Assembly: GCA_016867395.1 (NCBI GenBank)
Contig: VGJS01000008.1
Coordinates: forward strand, 44,866-108,865
DNA from: Candidatus Handelsmanbacteria bacterium
Lineage (GTDB): Bacteria > Latescibacterota > UBA2968 > UBA8231
Direction: 5' to 3'
DNA length: 64,000 nucleotides
Each line of letters starts with the position of its first letter. The first letter of the stretch is position 1. The notes under the pieces are model-generated. The model did no database searches. It worked only from the letters and a program-made list of their open reading frames with translations, and was not told the origin of the DNA. Below, in pieces: positions 25,566-34,988 of the stretch. The position numbers were made by a program, and so were the translations under genes.

Positions 25566-27881
25566 ATGGAAGCCTCCAAGTCGAACGATCCCGATTATAC
25601 CAGCGAGGGCAAGTTCAAGGTGATCGGCACCCGCCCGGTGCGCCACGACGGGGTGGACAAGGTAACAGGGCGGGCCGTGTACGGGGCGGACGTGCGCCTG
25701 CCCGGCCTGCTCTACGGCAAGGTGCTGCGCAGCCCCCACGCCCATGCCCGCATCCTCTCCATCGACGCCAGCGAGGCGCTGGAACTGCCCGGCGTGCGGG
25801 CGGTCGTCACCGCTGACGACCTGGTGCAGGCGGTGGACAGCAAGCGGCGGCAGATCGGGGAGACCAACGTCGATATCCGCGAGGTCGCCCGCAACTCCCT
25901 GGCCTCGGGCAAGGTGCTCTACCAGGGCCACGCGGTGGCCGCGGTGGCCGCCGTCAGCCCCCACATCGCCGAGGAAGCCCTTGAACTGATCAAAGTGAAC
26001 TACCAGCCCCTGCCGGCGGTGGTGGACGTACGTGAGGCCATGAGGGAGGGGGCCCCGCTGCTGGACGAGAACCGCACCATGCGCGCCCTGGGCGAGGATA
26101 CCGGCAGGAAGAGCAACATCGCCAGCCACAACTGCCACGCCCTGGGCAACGCCGAGGAGGCTTTTGCCCGGGCCGACGTGGTGGTCGAGCGGGAATTCAC
26201 CACTGCCACCGTGCATCAGGGCTACATCGAGCCGCACAACACCACGGTGCTGTGGAAGAAGGACGACTCGGTCACGGTCTGGGTGAGCACCCAGGGGCCC
26301 TTCGACATCCGCACCCAGGTCTCCGAGGTCTTGCAAGTGCCCATCTCCAAGGTCAAGGTCATCCCCTGCGAGATCGGCGGCGGCTTCGGCGGCAAGTTCC
26401 CCATTTATATGGAGCCAGCCGCCGCCATCCTCTCCCACAAGACTGGCCAGCCGGTGAAGATGGTGATGAGCCGCGCCGAGGTGTTTATGGCCTCGGGGCC
26501 GGGGCCGGGCTCCTACATCAAGGCCAAGGTGGGGGCCACCAAGGAGGGTATGATCATCGCCGCCCAGGCAACGATGGCCTACGAGGCAGGGGCCTTCCCC
26601 GGTTCGGCGGTGGGGGCCGGCGCCCTGTGCATGTTCACCCCCTACCACATTGAGAACATCCAGATCGACGCCTACGACGTGCTGGTCAACAAGCCCAAGT
26701 CCAGCGCCTACCGCGCTCCGGGCGCACCCAACGCGGCCTTTGCCTCCGAGTCGGTGCTCGACGAGGTGGCGGAGAAGTTGGGCCTCGACCCGCTGGAGTT
26801 TCGGCTGCGCAACGCCTCCAAGGAGGGCACCCGGCGCGTTGATGGGGTGCTCTTCAAGCGCATCGGCTGCCAGGAAACCCTGGAGGCGACCCGCAATAGC
26901 GCCCATTACCAATCTCCGCTCAAAGGGGCCCACCGGGGCCGGGGCGTGGCCGCAGGGTTCTGGTTCAACGGCGGCGGCCAGTCCGTGGCCACCCTCAGCC
27001 TCAACCCCAACGGCACCCTCAACCTCCTCGAAGGCTCGGTGGACATCGGCGGCTCGCGCGCGGCCATGGCCATGATCATCGCGGAGGAGTTGGGGATCAG
27101 GGCCGAGGAGGTCAACCCGATGGTGGTGGACACCGACTCGATCGGCTATACCGACGGCACCGGCGGCAGTCGCGTCACCTACGCCACCGGCCACGCCTGT
27201 TACCTGGCAGCCCAGGATCTCGTGCAGGAGATGTGCAAGCGCGCCGCCAGGATGCTGGAGGTGGGAGCCAACCAGGTGGAGTATGCCGGCGGCGAGTTTG
27301 TCTGCAAGACCGATCCCTCCAAGCGGACCACCCTCAAGGAGGTGGCGGCGCAGCAGGGCGGTACCGGCGGGCCCATCCTCGGCAAGGGGGCCATCAACGC
27401 GCCCAGCCCGGGCAACGCCTTTGCCGCCCACGTGGTGGACGTGGAGGTGGACCCGGAGACCGGCAAGGTCGAGGTGTTGCGCTATACTGCGGTGCAGGAC
27501 GTGGGCAAGGCTATCCACCCCAGCTACGTCGAAGGCCAGATCCAGGGTGGGGCGGTGCAGGGCATCGGCTGGGCCCTCTCGGAGGGTTACTTTTACAACG
27601 CCGATGGCACCCTGGCCAATCCCACCTTCCTCGACTACCGCCTGCCCACCGCCCTCGACCTGCCCCTGATCGAGACCATCCTCGTAGAGGTGCCCAATCC
27701 CGGCAGCCCGCACGGCATCCGCGGGGTAGGCGAGGTGCCCATCGTGCCGCCCATGGCCGCCATCGCCAATGCCATCTACCACGCGGTGGGGGTGCGGCTC
27801 ACCGACCTGCCGATGAGCCCGGACCGCGTGAGCGTCGCGCTGCAGCAGGCGGCGCGGCAGCACCAGGAAGCGGCCGGCTGA
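25566..27881 (+). CDS. Xanthine dehydrogenase family molybdopterin-binding subunit
   Basis: VRHDGVDKVTGRAVYGADVRLPGLLYGKVLRSPHAHARI; GGGFGGKFPIYMEP; SAYRAPGAPNAAFASES; HGIRGVGEVPIVPPMAAIANA. Confidence 0.92.
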   Translation: MEASKSNDPDYTSEGKFKVIGTRPVRHDGVDKVTGRAVYGADVRLPGLLYGKVLRSPHAHARILSIDASEALELPGVRAVVTADDLVQAVDSKRRQIGETNVDIREVARNSLASGKVLYQGHAVAAVAAVSPHIAEEALELIKVNYQPLPAVVDVREAMREGAPLLDENRTMRALGEDTGRKSNIASHNCHALGNAEEAFARADVVVEREFTTATVHQGYIEPHNTTVLWKKDDSVTVWVSTQGPFDIRTQVSEVLQVPISKVKVIPCEIGGGFGGKFPIYMEPAAAILSHKTGQPVKMVMSRAEVFMASGPGPGSYIKAKVGATKEGMIIAAQATMAYEAGAFPGSAVGAGALCMFTPYHIENIQIDAYDVLVNKPKSSAYRAPGAPNAAFASESVLDEVAEKLGLDPLEFRLRNASKEGTRRVDGVLFKRIGCQETLEATRNSAHYQSPLKGAHRGRGVAAGFWFNGGGQSVATLSLNPNGTLNLLEGSVDIGGSRAAMAMIIAEELGIRAEEVNPMVVDTDSIGYTDGTGGSRVTYATGHACYLAAQDLVQEMCKRAARMLEVGANQVEYAGGEFVCKTDPSKRTTLKEVAAQQGGTGGPILGKGAINAPSPGNAFAAHVVDVEVDPETGKVEVLRYTAVQDVGKAIHPSYVEGQIQGGAVQGIGWALSEGYFYNADGTLANPTFLDYRLPTALDLPLIETILVEVPNPGSPHGIRGVGEVPIVPPMAAIANAIYHAVGVRLTDLPMSPDRVSVALQQAARQHQEAAG

Positions 27882-27912
27882 TCCCCCGTCGCCCGCCCAG
27901 CCCTTCGGGAAG

Positions 27913-27945
27913 ATGCCCGGCCACCTCGGTGGTCCGGGCATTTTC
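27913..27945 (+). terminator. Hairpin terminator after the 25566 gene
   Basis: ATGCCCGGCCACC-TCG-GTGGTCCGGGCAT followed by TTTT. Confidence 0.7.
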
Positions 27946-27953
27946 CTGAGCCC

Positions 27954-28811
27954 ATGCTCATGCCCAAGCCCATCGACCCCGAGGTCTTCGTCCAGGCGCT
28001 GCTGCCAGTGGTGCGCCAGTGTGCCCAGGCCTCGCTGATCTTCTACGGCCAGGTGGCCAACATCGGCAAGGCTCCCGACACCCGCCTGACCGGCCCGGAG
28101 GCCCAGGCGTCTTCGGCAGTGCTGACCGTGCTCGACTGCGCCTTGCAGGACCTGATCCTCAGCGCGGTGCTCAACCACTTCCCCGGCATCGGCTGCATCG
28201 CCGAGGAGGCCACCCCGCTGCGGCGGCGCCTCGCCGGCAAGAGCGAGGAATACACCCTCATCCTCGACCCCATCGACGGCACCATCCACTACCAGCGCGG
28301 GGACGAGCCCTACCACATCTGCGTGGGCCTGGCGCGGCAGGGGCGGATGGAGGCGGCCATCGTGGCCCGGCCTAGCGAGGACAAGATCTTCACCGCCTTG
28401 CGCGGGCAGGGAGCCTTTGTGCAACAGGGCAAGGGCAAACCCCGCCGCCTGCGCTTGGGTGCAGTCCCCCGCACCCGCCGGCTCTACGTCTCCACCAAGG
28501 CCCGGCCCTACCAGGCGGTCTTCCGGCCCAAGTACGAGCCGCAGGAGTTCCCCATCGGCGCGGCCCTGGTGCTAACCCGCATCGCTGAGGGGCAGTTGTG
28601 CGGGTACCTGACCCGGCAGGTGGCCATCTACGACGTGGGGCCGCCCTCGCTCATCGCCGAGGAGGCCGGGGCCCGCTGTTTCCTAAAGGACGGCCGCGAG
28701 CCCCGCTACCGGGGCGGCCGGAAATTCAGCTATTACCTGTGCGCCGCCACCCCCCATTTGCAGGAGTTGCTGCTGGGGGAGGTGCGCCGTTGCAGAGGAG
28801 AGAGAGGATGA
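27954..28811 (+). CDS. Inositol monophosphatase family protein
   Basis: IAEEATPLRRRLAGKSEEYTLILDPIDGTIHYQRG and downstream GAFVQ; IMPase motifs. Confidence 0.88.
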   Translation: MLMPKPIDPEVFVQALLPVVRQCAQASLIFYGQVANIGKAPDTRLTGPEAQASSAVLTVLDCALQDLILSAVLNHFPGIGCIAEEATPLRRRLAGKSEEYTLILDPIDGTIHYQRGDEPYHICVGLARQGRMEAAIVARPSEDKIFTALRGQGAFVQQGKGKPRRLRLGAVPRTRRLYVSTKARPYQAVFRPKYEPQEFPIGAALVLTRIAEGQLCGYLTRQVAIYDVGPPSLIAEEAGARCFLKDGREPRYRGGRKFSYYLCAATPHLQELLLGEVRRCRGERG

Positions 28812-29716
28812 GTCGCTCAATCCAGGGCGTCCTGCCCGTGGTCCACATGCCCTACAACGCCGACCTGAGCATCGACTACGGCGCTCTCGAAACCCAGGTG
28901 GACTGGCTCTTCGCCACCGGGGCTCAAGGGTGCTGCCTGGCCCTGGTCTCGGACCTGTTGCGCCTCAGCGCCCAGGAGCGGCTGGAGTTGCCGGCCAGGC
29001 TGGTGGGCTTTGCCAAAGGCCGGGGACCGGTGGTCATCAGCGTGGGCGCCGAGAGCACCCAGCAGGCCCAGGCTTTTGCCCAGGCGGCCCAGGCAGGGGG
29101 CGCCGCGGCGGCGATGGCCATCCCGCCCCTGTCGCGGGCCCTTTCCGAGGCGCAGTTGCAGGCGTACTTCGAGGGCATTCTGGAGGCGGTGGAGATCCCC
29201 CTCATCGTGCAGGACGCCAGCTCCTACGTGGGTAGGGCCATGAGCATCGAGTTCCAGGCGGGCCTCTTCCAGCGCCACGGCCAGCGCATCCTCTTCAAGC
29301 CCGAGGCCACGCCGTTAGGGCCCTGCATCTCAGCCCTGCACGCCCGCACCGGGGGCAAGGCGGCCCTCTTCGAGGGCAGCGGCGGGGTGCTGCTCATCGA
29401 CTCCTACCGGCGCGGGGTGAGGGGCACCATCCCCGGCGTTGAACTGCTCGACGGCACCGTGGCGCTGTGGCGAGCCCTGGAGGCCGGCGACGAGGAGCGG
29501 GCCTACGCCCTGTACTATCCCATCTGCGCTATCGTCGTGTTGCAAATGCAGGGGGGACTGGACGGCTTCATCGTCACCGAACGCCACCTGATGCAGCAGC
29601 GGGGGCTTTTCAAGAACCAGGTGCATCGCGGGCCGCTGGCCTTCGAGCTGGACACACCGACCCGCGCCGAGATCGACCGCCTCTTCGCCCGCCTGCAAAA
29701 GGTCCTCCACTGGTGA
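28808..29716 (+). CDS. Dihydrodipicolinate synthase/N-acetylneuraminate lyase family protein
   Basis: IQGVLPVVHMPYNADLSIDYGALETQVDWLFATGAQGCCLALVSDL; DapA TIM-barrel features. Confidence 0.88.
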   Translation: MSRSIQGVLPVVHMPYNADLSIDYGALETQVDWLFATGAQGCCLALVSDLLRLSAQERLELPARLVGFAKGRGPVVISVGAESTQQAQAFAQAAQAGGAAAAMAIPPLSRALSEAQLQAYFEGILEAVEIPLIVQDASSYVGRAMSIEFQAGLFQRHGQRILFKPEATPLGPCISALHARTGGKAALFEGSGGVLLIDSYRRGVRGTIPGVELLDGTVALWRALEAGDEERAYALYYPICAIVVLQMQGGLDGFIVTERHLMQQRGLFKNQVHRGPLAFELDTPTRAEIDRLFARLQKVLHW

Positions 29717-30876
29717 GAGAGTCGCGCCGCGTCCAGGCCATCCAGAGCCCGGTGATCCCGGAAGTGGCGGCCCTGATCCGCGCCAATCCGGGCACTATCT
29801 CTCTGGGCCAGGGGGTCGTACACTACGGCCCGCCCCCGCAGAGCTTTGCCGCCATCAACGGTTTTGGCGGGCAGGCCGCCGAGCATCACTACCGGGCCGC
29901 CGGGGGGTTGCCGGAGTTGCAGGAAAGGCTCCGCCAGAAGCTTGAACGGGAGAACGGCATCCGCTTGGGGGACGAACAGGTGCTGATGGTCACCGCCGGC
30001 AGCAACATGGGTTTCTGCCACGCGCTGATGGCCATCGCCGATCCGGGCGACGAGATCGTCATGATGTCGCCCTTCTATTTTAACCACGAGATGGCGGTGG
30101 TTATGGCCAACTGCCGGCCGGTGCTGGTGCCCACCGATGAGCGCTACCAGTTGCGCCTCGACGCCCTCGAGGCCGCCCTCACCCCGCGCACCCGGGCGGT
30201 GGTTACCATTTCGCCCAACAATCCTTCCGGCGCGGTCTACACCCCCGAGGACCTGCGGGCGGTCAACGAGCTATGCCGGCAGCGGGGCATCTACCACCTC
30301 GTCGATGAGGCGTACGAGTACTTCACCTACGACGAGGCCCACCACTTCTCGCCCGGCTCCCTGCCCCATAGCGCCGGCCACACCATCTCCCTCTACTCCT
30401 TCTCCAAGGCGTACGGGATGGCCAACTGGCGGGTGGGCTACCTGGTGGCCCCGCGCCACCTGCTGCGCGCCCTGGAGAAGATCCAGGACACGGTGCTGAT
30501 CTGCCCGCCAGTGATCTCGCAACTGGCGGCGCTGGGTGCCCTGGAGGCCGGCCCTCAGTACTGCCGCCCCTTTACAGCCACCCTGGGTCAGGTGCGCCGG
30601 GCCTGCCTAGAGGGATTGGCTAAGCTGGGGGAGCGCTGTCAGGTGCCCCCCGCCGAGGGGGCGTTTTATCTTTTGGCCCGCCTACGGACCGGGATGCCGG
30701 CCATGCAGGTGGTGGAGCGGCTGGTGCGGGAACACCGGGTGGCGGTCATCCCCGGCACGGCCTTCGGGCTACAGGGCCCCTGCCATCTGCGCATCGCCTA
30801 TGGAGCCCTGGAACCCGACACCGTGGCCCAGGGAATGGACCGGCTGGTCAGCGGGCTGCGGCAACTCTTGGACTGA
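29713..30876 (+). CDS. Pyridoxal-phosphate aminotransferase class I/II (GTG start)
   Basis: ISLGQGVVHYGPPPQSF; TISPNNPSGAVYTPEDL; SFSKAYGMANWRVGYL. Confidence 0.92.
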   Translation: MRESRRVQAIQSPVIPEVAALIRANPGTISLGQGVVHYGPPPQSFAAINGFGGQAAEHHYRAAGGLPELQERLRQKLERENGIRLGDEQVLMVTAGSNMGFCHALMAIADPGDEIVMMSPFYFNHEMAVVMANCRPVLVPTDERYQLRLDALEAALTPRTRAVVTISPNNPSGAVYTPEDLRAVNELCRQRGIYHLVDEAYEYFTYDEAHHFSPGSLPHSAGHTISLYSFSKAYGMANWRVGYLVAPRHLLRALEKIQDTVLICPPVISQLAALGALEAGPQYCRPFTATLGQVRRACLEGLAKLGERCQVPPAEGAFYLLARLRTGMPAMQVVERLVREHRVAVIPGTAFGLQGPCHLRIAYGALEPDTVAQGMDRLVSGLRQLLD

Positions 30877-30891
30877 GGGCGGAGAAGGGGC

Positions 30892-30920
30892 TTGACAGAA
30901 GCGTTGAAGCGGGGTATCTT
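30892..30920 (+). promoter_or_regulatory. Consensus sigma70 promoter of candidate sRNA
   Basis: TTGACA - 17 nt - TATCTT. Confidence 0.7.
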
Positions 30921-30926
30921 GCTCAG

Positions 30927-31047
30927 TGGAATTAAGAGTGACCTGAACTCACAGACGAATGCCCAAGAGGAAGTTTTCCACACCTATGGATGTGGAACTT
31001 CGACAGAAATATTCTCGGCATTCGGGTGGTTGGTCACTCTTTTTTTT
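30927..31047 (+). ncRNA. Candidate ~120-nt structured small RNA
   Basis: Promoter at 30892-30920; nested stems AAGAGTGACC/GGTCACTCTT, CGAATGCC/GGCATTCG and apical AAGTTTTCCACA/TGTGGAACTT; ends in T8. Confidence 0.6.
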
Positions 31048-31984
31048 GGCTCTCGTATAGCGCGACCGCAACACACAGATCCTGTACCGCTAGGCCGGTA
31101 AAGTAAGCCAGCCGCGGCCTGGCGGCGCCCAGCCGGCCGTCGGCCGCGTCCCCGATGGTCAGCACCTGCCCCGCGGCGTCGCGCGCCAAGGCGATCCGCT
31201 CCAGGCTCCCGCGTTCCCCCGCGTAGATGAATTCCCCCGACTGCAGCGCCTGTTCTGGATGGTCCACCAGCACGGGCAGTTCCTCCAGGATCTGGGGGGC
31301 CAGTTGCCGGGTGCGGCTGTCCCCAGCCATTACAGAGAGCAGGGTGCGGGGCCCCAGGTGAGCCGGGGTGAGGATGGGTTGCGGGGTAGGCACGGCAACC
31401 AGGACCGCATCGGCCCCTTCGAGGCACTCCTCCAGGGAGGCGGCCATCTTCAGCGGGGCCCGCAGCAGGGGGGCCAGGTCCCGGGCAAAAACCTCGCGGT
31501 TGGCTGCTTGGCGGCTGGTGGCGCGGATTTCGTGCAGGCCGAAGAGCTGGTCGGCAGAGCGGGCCAGGCAGCGGGCCACCCGGCCAGTGCCCAGCACCGC
31601 GGCGCAGTCCACCGGCCCCTGGGCCAAATACTTGATCCCCAGGGCTCCGGCTGCGCCAGTGCGCATGTCCGTGGCATAATCGGCGTCCATGCGGAAGTGG
31701 GCGCCCCGCACTAGGTCCTCCAGTTCTATATAGGCCCGCCGGGACCCCAGCTGGCCTCCAACCCCCGGTTCCTCCACGATGACCTTGCGCCCCTGGTAGC
31801 GGCCAGGCCAGAGGGCGGGCATCTCCAGGCGGAAGATCCCCCCTTCGAGGGACTGGCGGCGCGGCGGGTTGAGCAATACCCCCTGGCCCCAGAGGCGGAA
31901 TGCCCGGTCACAGGCAGCGAGGAAGTCGGCGGGGGAGAGCCGGGTGAGAAAATCCCCGTCGCTGAAAGTGGCGCTGGCCATCAC
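31034..31984 (-). CDS. Ornithine cyclodeaminase/mu-crystallin family protein
   Basis: RTGAAGALGIKYLAQGPVDCAAVLGTGRVARCLARS; DAVLVAVPTPQPIL. Confidence 0.88.
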   Translation of the reverse strand: MMASATFSDGDFLTRLSPADFLAACDRAFRLWGQGVLLNPPRRQSLEGGIFRLEMPALWPGRYQGRKVIVEEPGVGGQLGSRRAYIELEDLVRGAHFRMDADYATDMRTGAAGALGIKYLAQGPVDCAAVLGTGRVARCLARSADQLFGLHEIRATSRQAANREVFARDLAPLLRAPLKMAASLEECLEGADAVLVAVPTPQPILTPAHLGPRTLLSVMAGDSRTRQLAPQILEELPVLVDHPEQALQSGEFIYAGERGSLERIALARDAAGQVLTIGDAADGRLGAARPRLAYFTGLAVQDLCVAVALYESQKKE

Positions 31985-32144
31985 CCCCTGCTCGGCGCCT
32001 GCCGGCGCCCAAAAAACGATTGACGTACCTGGGGAAGTCCCATTGATTTAAAAGGAGATATGTCGTTTTGCCAAACAACCGGCGGTCAAGGCGCCTGCGC
32101 CCGCGGCCGCGCGGCTTTTCCGTAGTCCCCCGAGACGGGTTGAG

Positions 32145-32585
32145 GTGCAGGAACGAGCACTGTGGCTCCTGGCCATTGCCGCAGGCGCCATCCTTCTGGT
32201 GGCCGCGCTGCGGCCCTATTTTTCCGCGGACGAAGAGCCGACCCCCCTCTCTTCTCCGCCTCCCTCCTCCCCTCAGCGCACCTTAGAGGCCGGCGTCCGG
32301 GTGGCCGTGCTCAACGGCTGCGGCGAAGCGCAGGTGGCCGGGCGCCTGACTAGGAAGATGCGCGGTCTGGGCTTTGATGTAATCTACGAAGGCAACGCAG
32401 AGAATTTCAACTTTTTGCAGAGCATGGTGGTGGACCGCCGCGGCGATCTGGACAAGGCCAGGCTGGTGGCGACGGCCCTGGGATTGCCCCACCTCCAGCA
32501 GGTAAACGAAGACACCTTCCGCCTCGAAGAAGTGGCGGTCATCATCGGCAGAGACTACCGGCAGGTGAGGTTATTGGATGAGTGA
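32145..32585 (+). CDS. LytR C-terminal domain protein, N-terminal TM anchor (start uncertain)
   Basis: ALWLLAIAAGAILLVAALRPYF then VRVAVLNGCGEAQVAGRLTRKMRGLGFDVIYEGNA. Confidence 0.8.
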   Translation: MQERALWLLAIAAGAILLVAALRPYFSADEEPTPLSSPPPSSPQRTLEAGVRVAVLNGCGEAQVAGRLTRKMRGLGFDVIYEGNAENFNFLQSMVVDRRGDLDKARLVATALGLPHLQQVNEDTFRLEEVAVIIGRDYRQVRLLDE

Positions 32586-32993
32586 AGCAGGCGTGGCAGA
32601 CAGGGCCCCGGCCGCCGCGGCCGAGGTCGAGGCCCGGGCGCGGCGCATCGGCGGACTGCTCCAGGACAAGAAGGGCATCGACGTGGTGTTGCTCGACCTG
32701 CGGGCCGTGACCGACACCGCCGACTTTTTTGTTCTTTGCAGCGGCACCTCGGACCTGCACATCAAGGCCCTGGCCGAGGAGGTGTGCGACACGCTGGGGG
32801 CCCAGGGGCAGGGGCCCTGGCACGTGGAGGGCTTTGAAAGCCGGCGGTGGGTGCTGCTGGATTTCGTCGATATCGTGGTCCACATCTTCCGCCATGAGGT
32901 GCGGGCCTTCTACGCATTGGAGCGCCTATGGGGTGACGCGGTGCGCACGGATCTGCCCGAGGAGGTGCGGGGCAAAGCGGTCCTGCCCGGCCC

Positions 32994-32997
<4 letters not shown>
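32578..32997 (+). CDS. rsfS: Ribosome silencing factor RsfS
   Basis: LLQDKKGIDVVLLDLRAVTDTADFFVLCSGTSDLHIKALAEEV; WVLLDFVDIVVHIF. Confidence 0.95.
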
Positions 32998-34043
<1,046 letters not shown>

Positions 34044-34142
34044 GAATTTGCTTCTATTTAGGTTTAACAATCGCTCCGCGGTCGGCAACAGGCTGTTGGG
34101 AGCGGCCGCCGAACCCATGATTTCCAGGCCAAGCATCGAGTT

Positions 34143-34988
34143 GTGAAAAACACCATCCAGTTTCGCTCCCCGGCCCCGGCTGGAGGCAGGGGGGTAAAAA
34201 ATTGCCGCCGCTGGTTGGCGGTGGGGCTTTGGGGGGGGCTGCTTCTGGGTGGGTGCGCCGGGTCCGGACAGTTCCAGTCCCCTTCAGGGGTGGGCCGGGG
34301 CGGGGCCTTTGACCCGGAGTCGCTGAGCGAGGATCTGCTGCTGATCCAACCCAGTTTCCCGCCGCCGGCGGTGTCAGCCGCCGACACGGCCAGCGGTTCG
34401 GCTGCCGACGCCCGGACCGCCGCTGCCCAGGAGTCACAGTCCCCGGTCTACCGTCTGCAGGTCATTGCCTTCAAGACCGAGGAATTGGCCCGGCAGCGCG
34501 CCTCTGCCCTGCAATCGAAGCTGGGTGCGCCGGTGCGGGTGGTGGCCGATGCCCAGCGTGGCCTGTACATGGTGCAGGCCGGCGAATACCATACTGCCGA
34601 GGAGGCCGAGGCCCTGTACGAGCGCCTGGTGGCCCACAATCCCAACTACGCCGAAGCCTACGTGATCCCCCGCACCGGGCGGACCCGCCCCGTCGCCGGG
34701 GAGCCGGCCGGGGGCACCGAGCCTGCTACCTCCGTTTCTGGGTGGCGGGTGCTGATTGACCAGTTCCTCAGCTACGGCGAGGCCGAGCAACTGCGGCAGG
34801 AGGCCGCCGAGCGCCTGCAGCGAACAGACGTGGAGATCCATTTCAAGGCCCCCTGGTTCAAGGTGGAGGTGGGGCGTTTCGGCAATGAAGCCAAGGCCCA
34901 GGAACTAGTGGAATTGGTCCAGAGCCACGGCTATCGCAACGTGCTCAAGGTGCGAGAGAAGATCGAGCGACAGGAGGGCAGACCGTGA
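34143..34988 (+). CDS. SPOR domain lipoprotein-like protein
   Basis: LLLGGCAGSG lipobox-like segment; SPOR-like repeats YRLQVIAFKTEELARQRASALQ and WFKVEVGRFGNEAKAQELVELVQSHGYRNV. Confidence 0.82.
   Translation: MKNTIQFRSPAPAGGRGVKNCRRWLAVGLWGGLLLGGCAGSGQFQSPSGVGRGGAFDPESLSEDLLLIQPSFPPPAVSAADTASGSAADARTAAAQESQSPVYRLQVIAFKTEELARQRASALQSKLGAPVRVVADAQRGLYMVQAGEYHTAEEAEALYERLVAHNPNYAEAYVIPRTGRTRPVAGEPAGGTEPATSVSGWRVLIDQFLSYGEAEQLRQEAAERLQRTDVEIHFKAPWFKVEVGRFGNEAKAQELVELVQSHGYRNVLKVREKIERQEGRP

Noticed and set aside
25542-28424. 960-aa minus-strand ORF antisense to the molybdopterin subunit
   Set aside because: Shadow frame in GC-rich DNA; low-complexity His/Gly/Ala/Val-rich translation, while the + strand gene has clear family motifs.
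30971-31000. TTTTCCACA as a DnaA box / origin element
   Set aside because: A single near-match that is part of a hairpin; no cluster of DnaA boxes or dnaA/dnaN neighbours.
30892-31101. 69-aa ORF MTEALKRG... over the candidate sRNA
   Set aside because: Starts with TTG inside the -35 box and runs through a terminator; no SD or family features.
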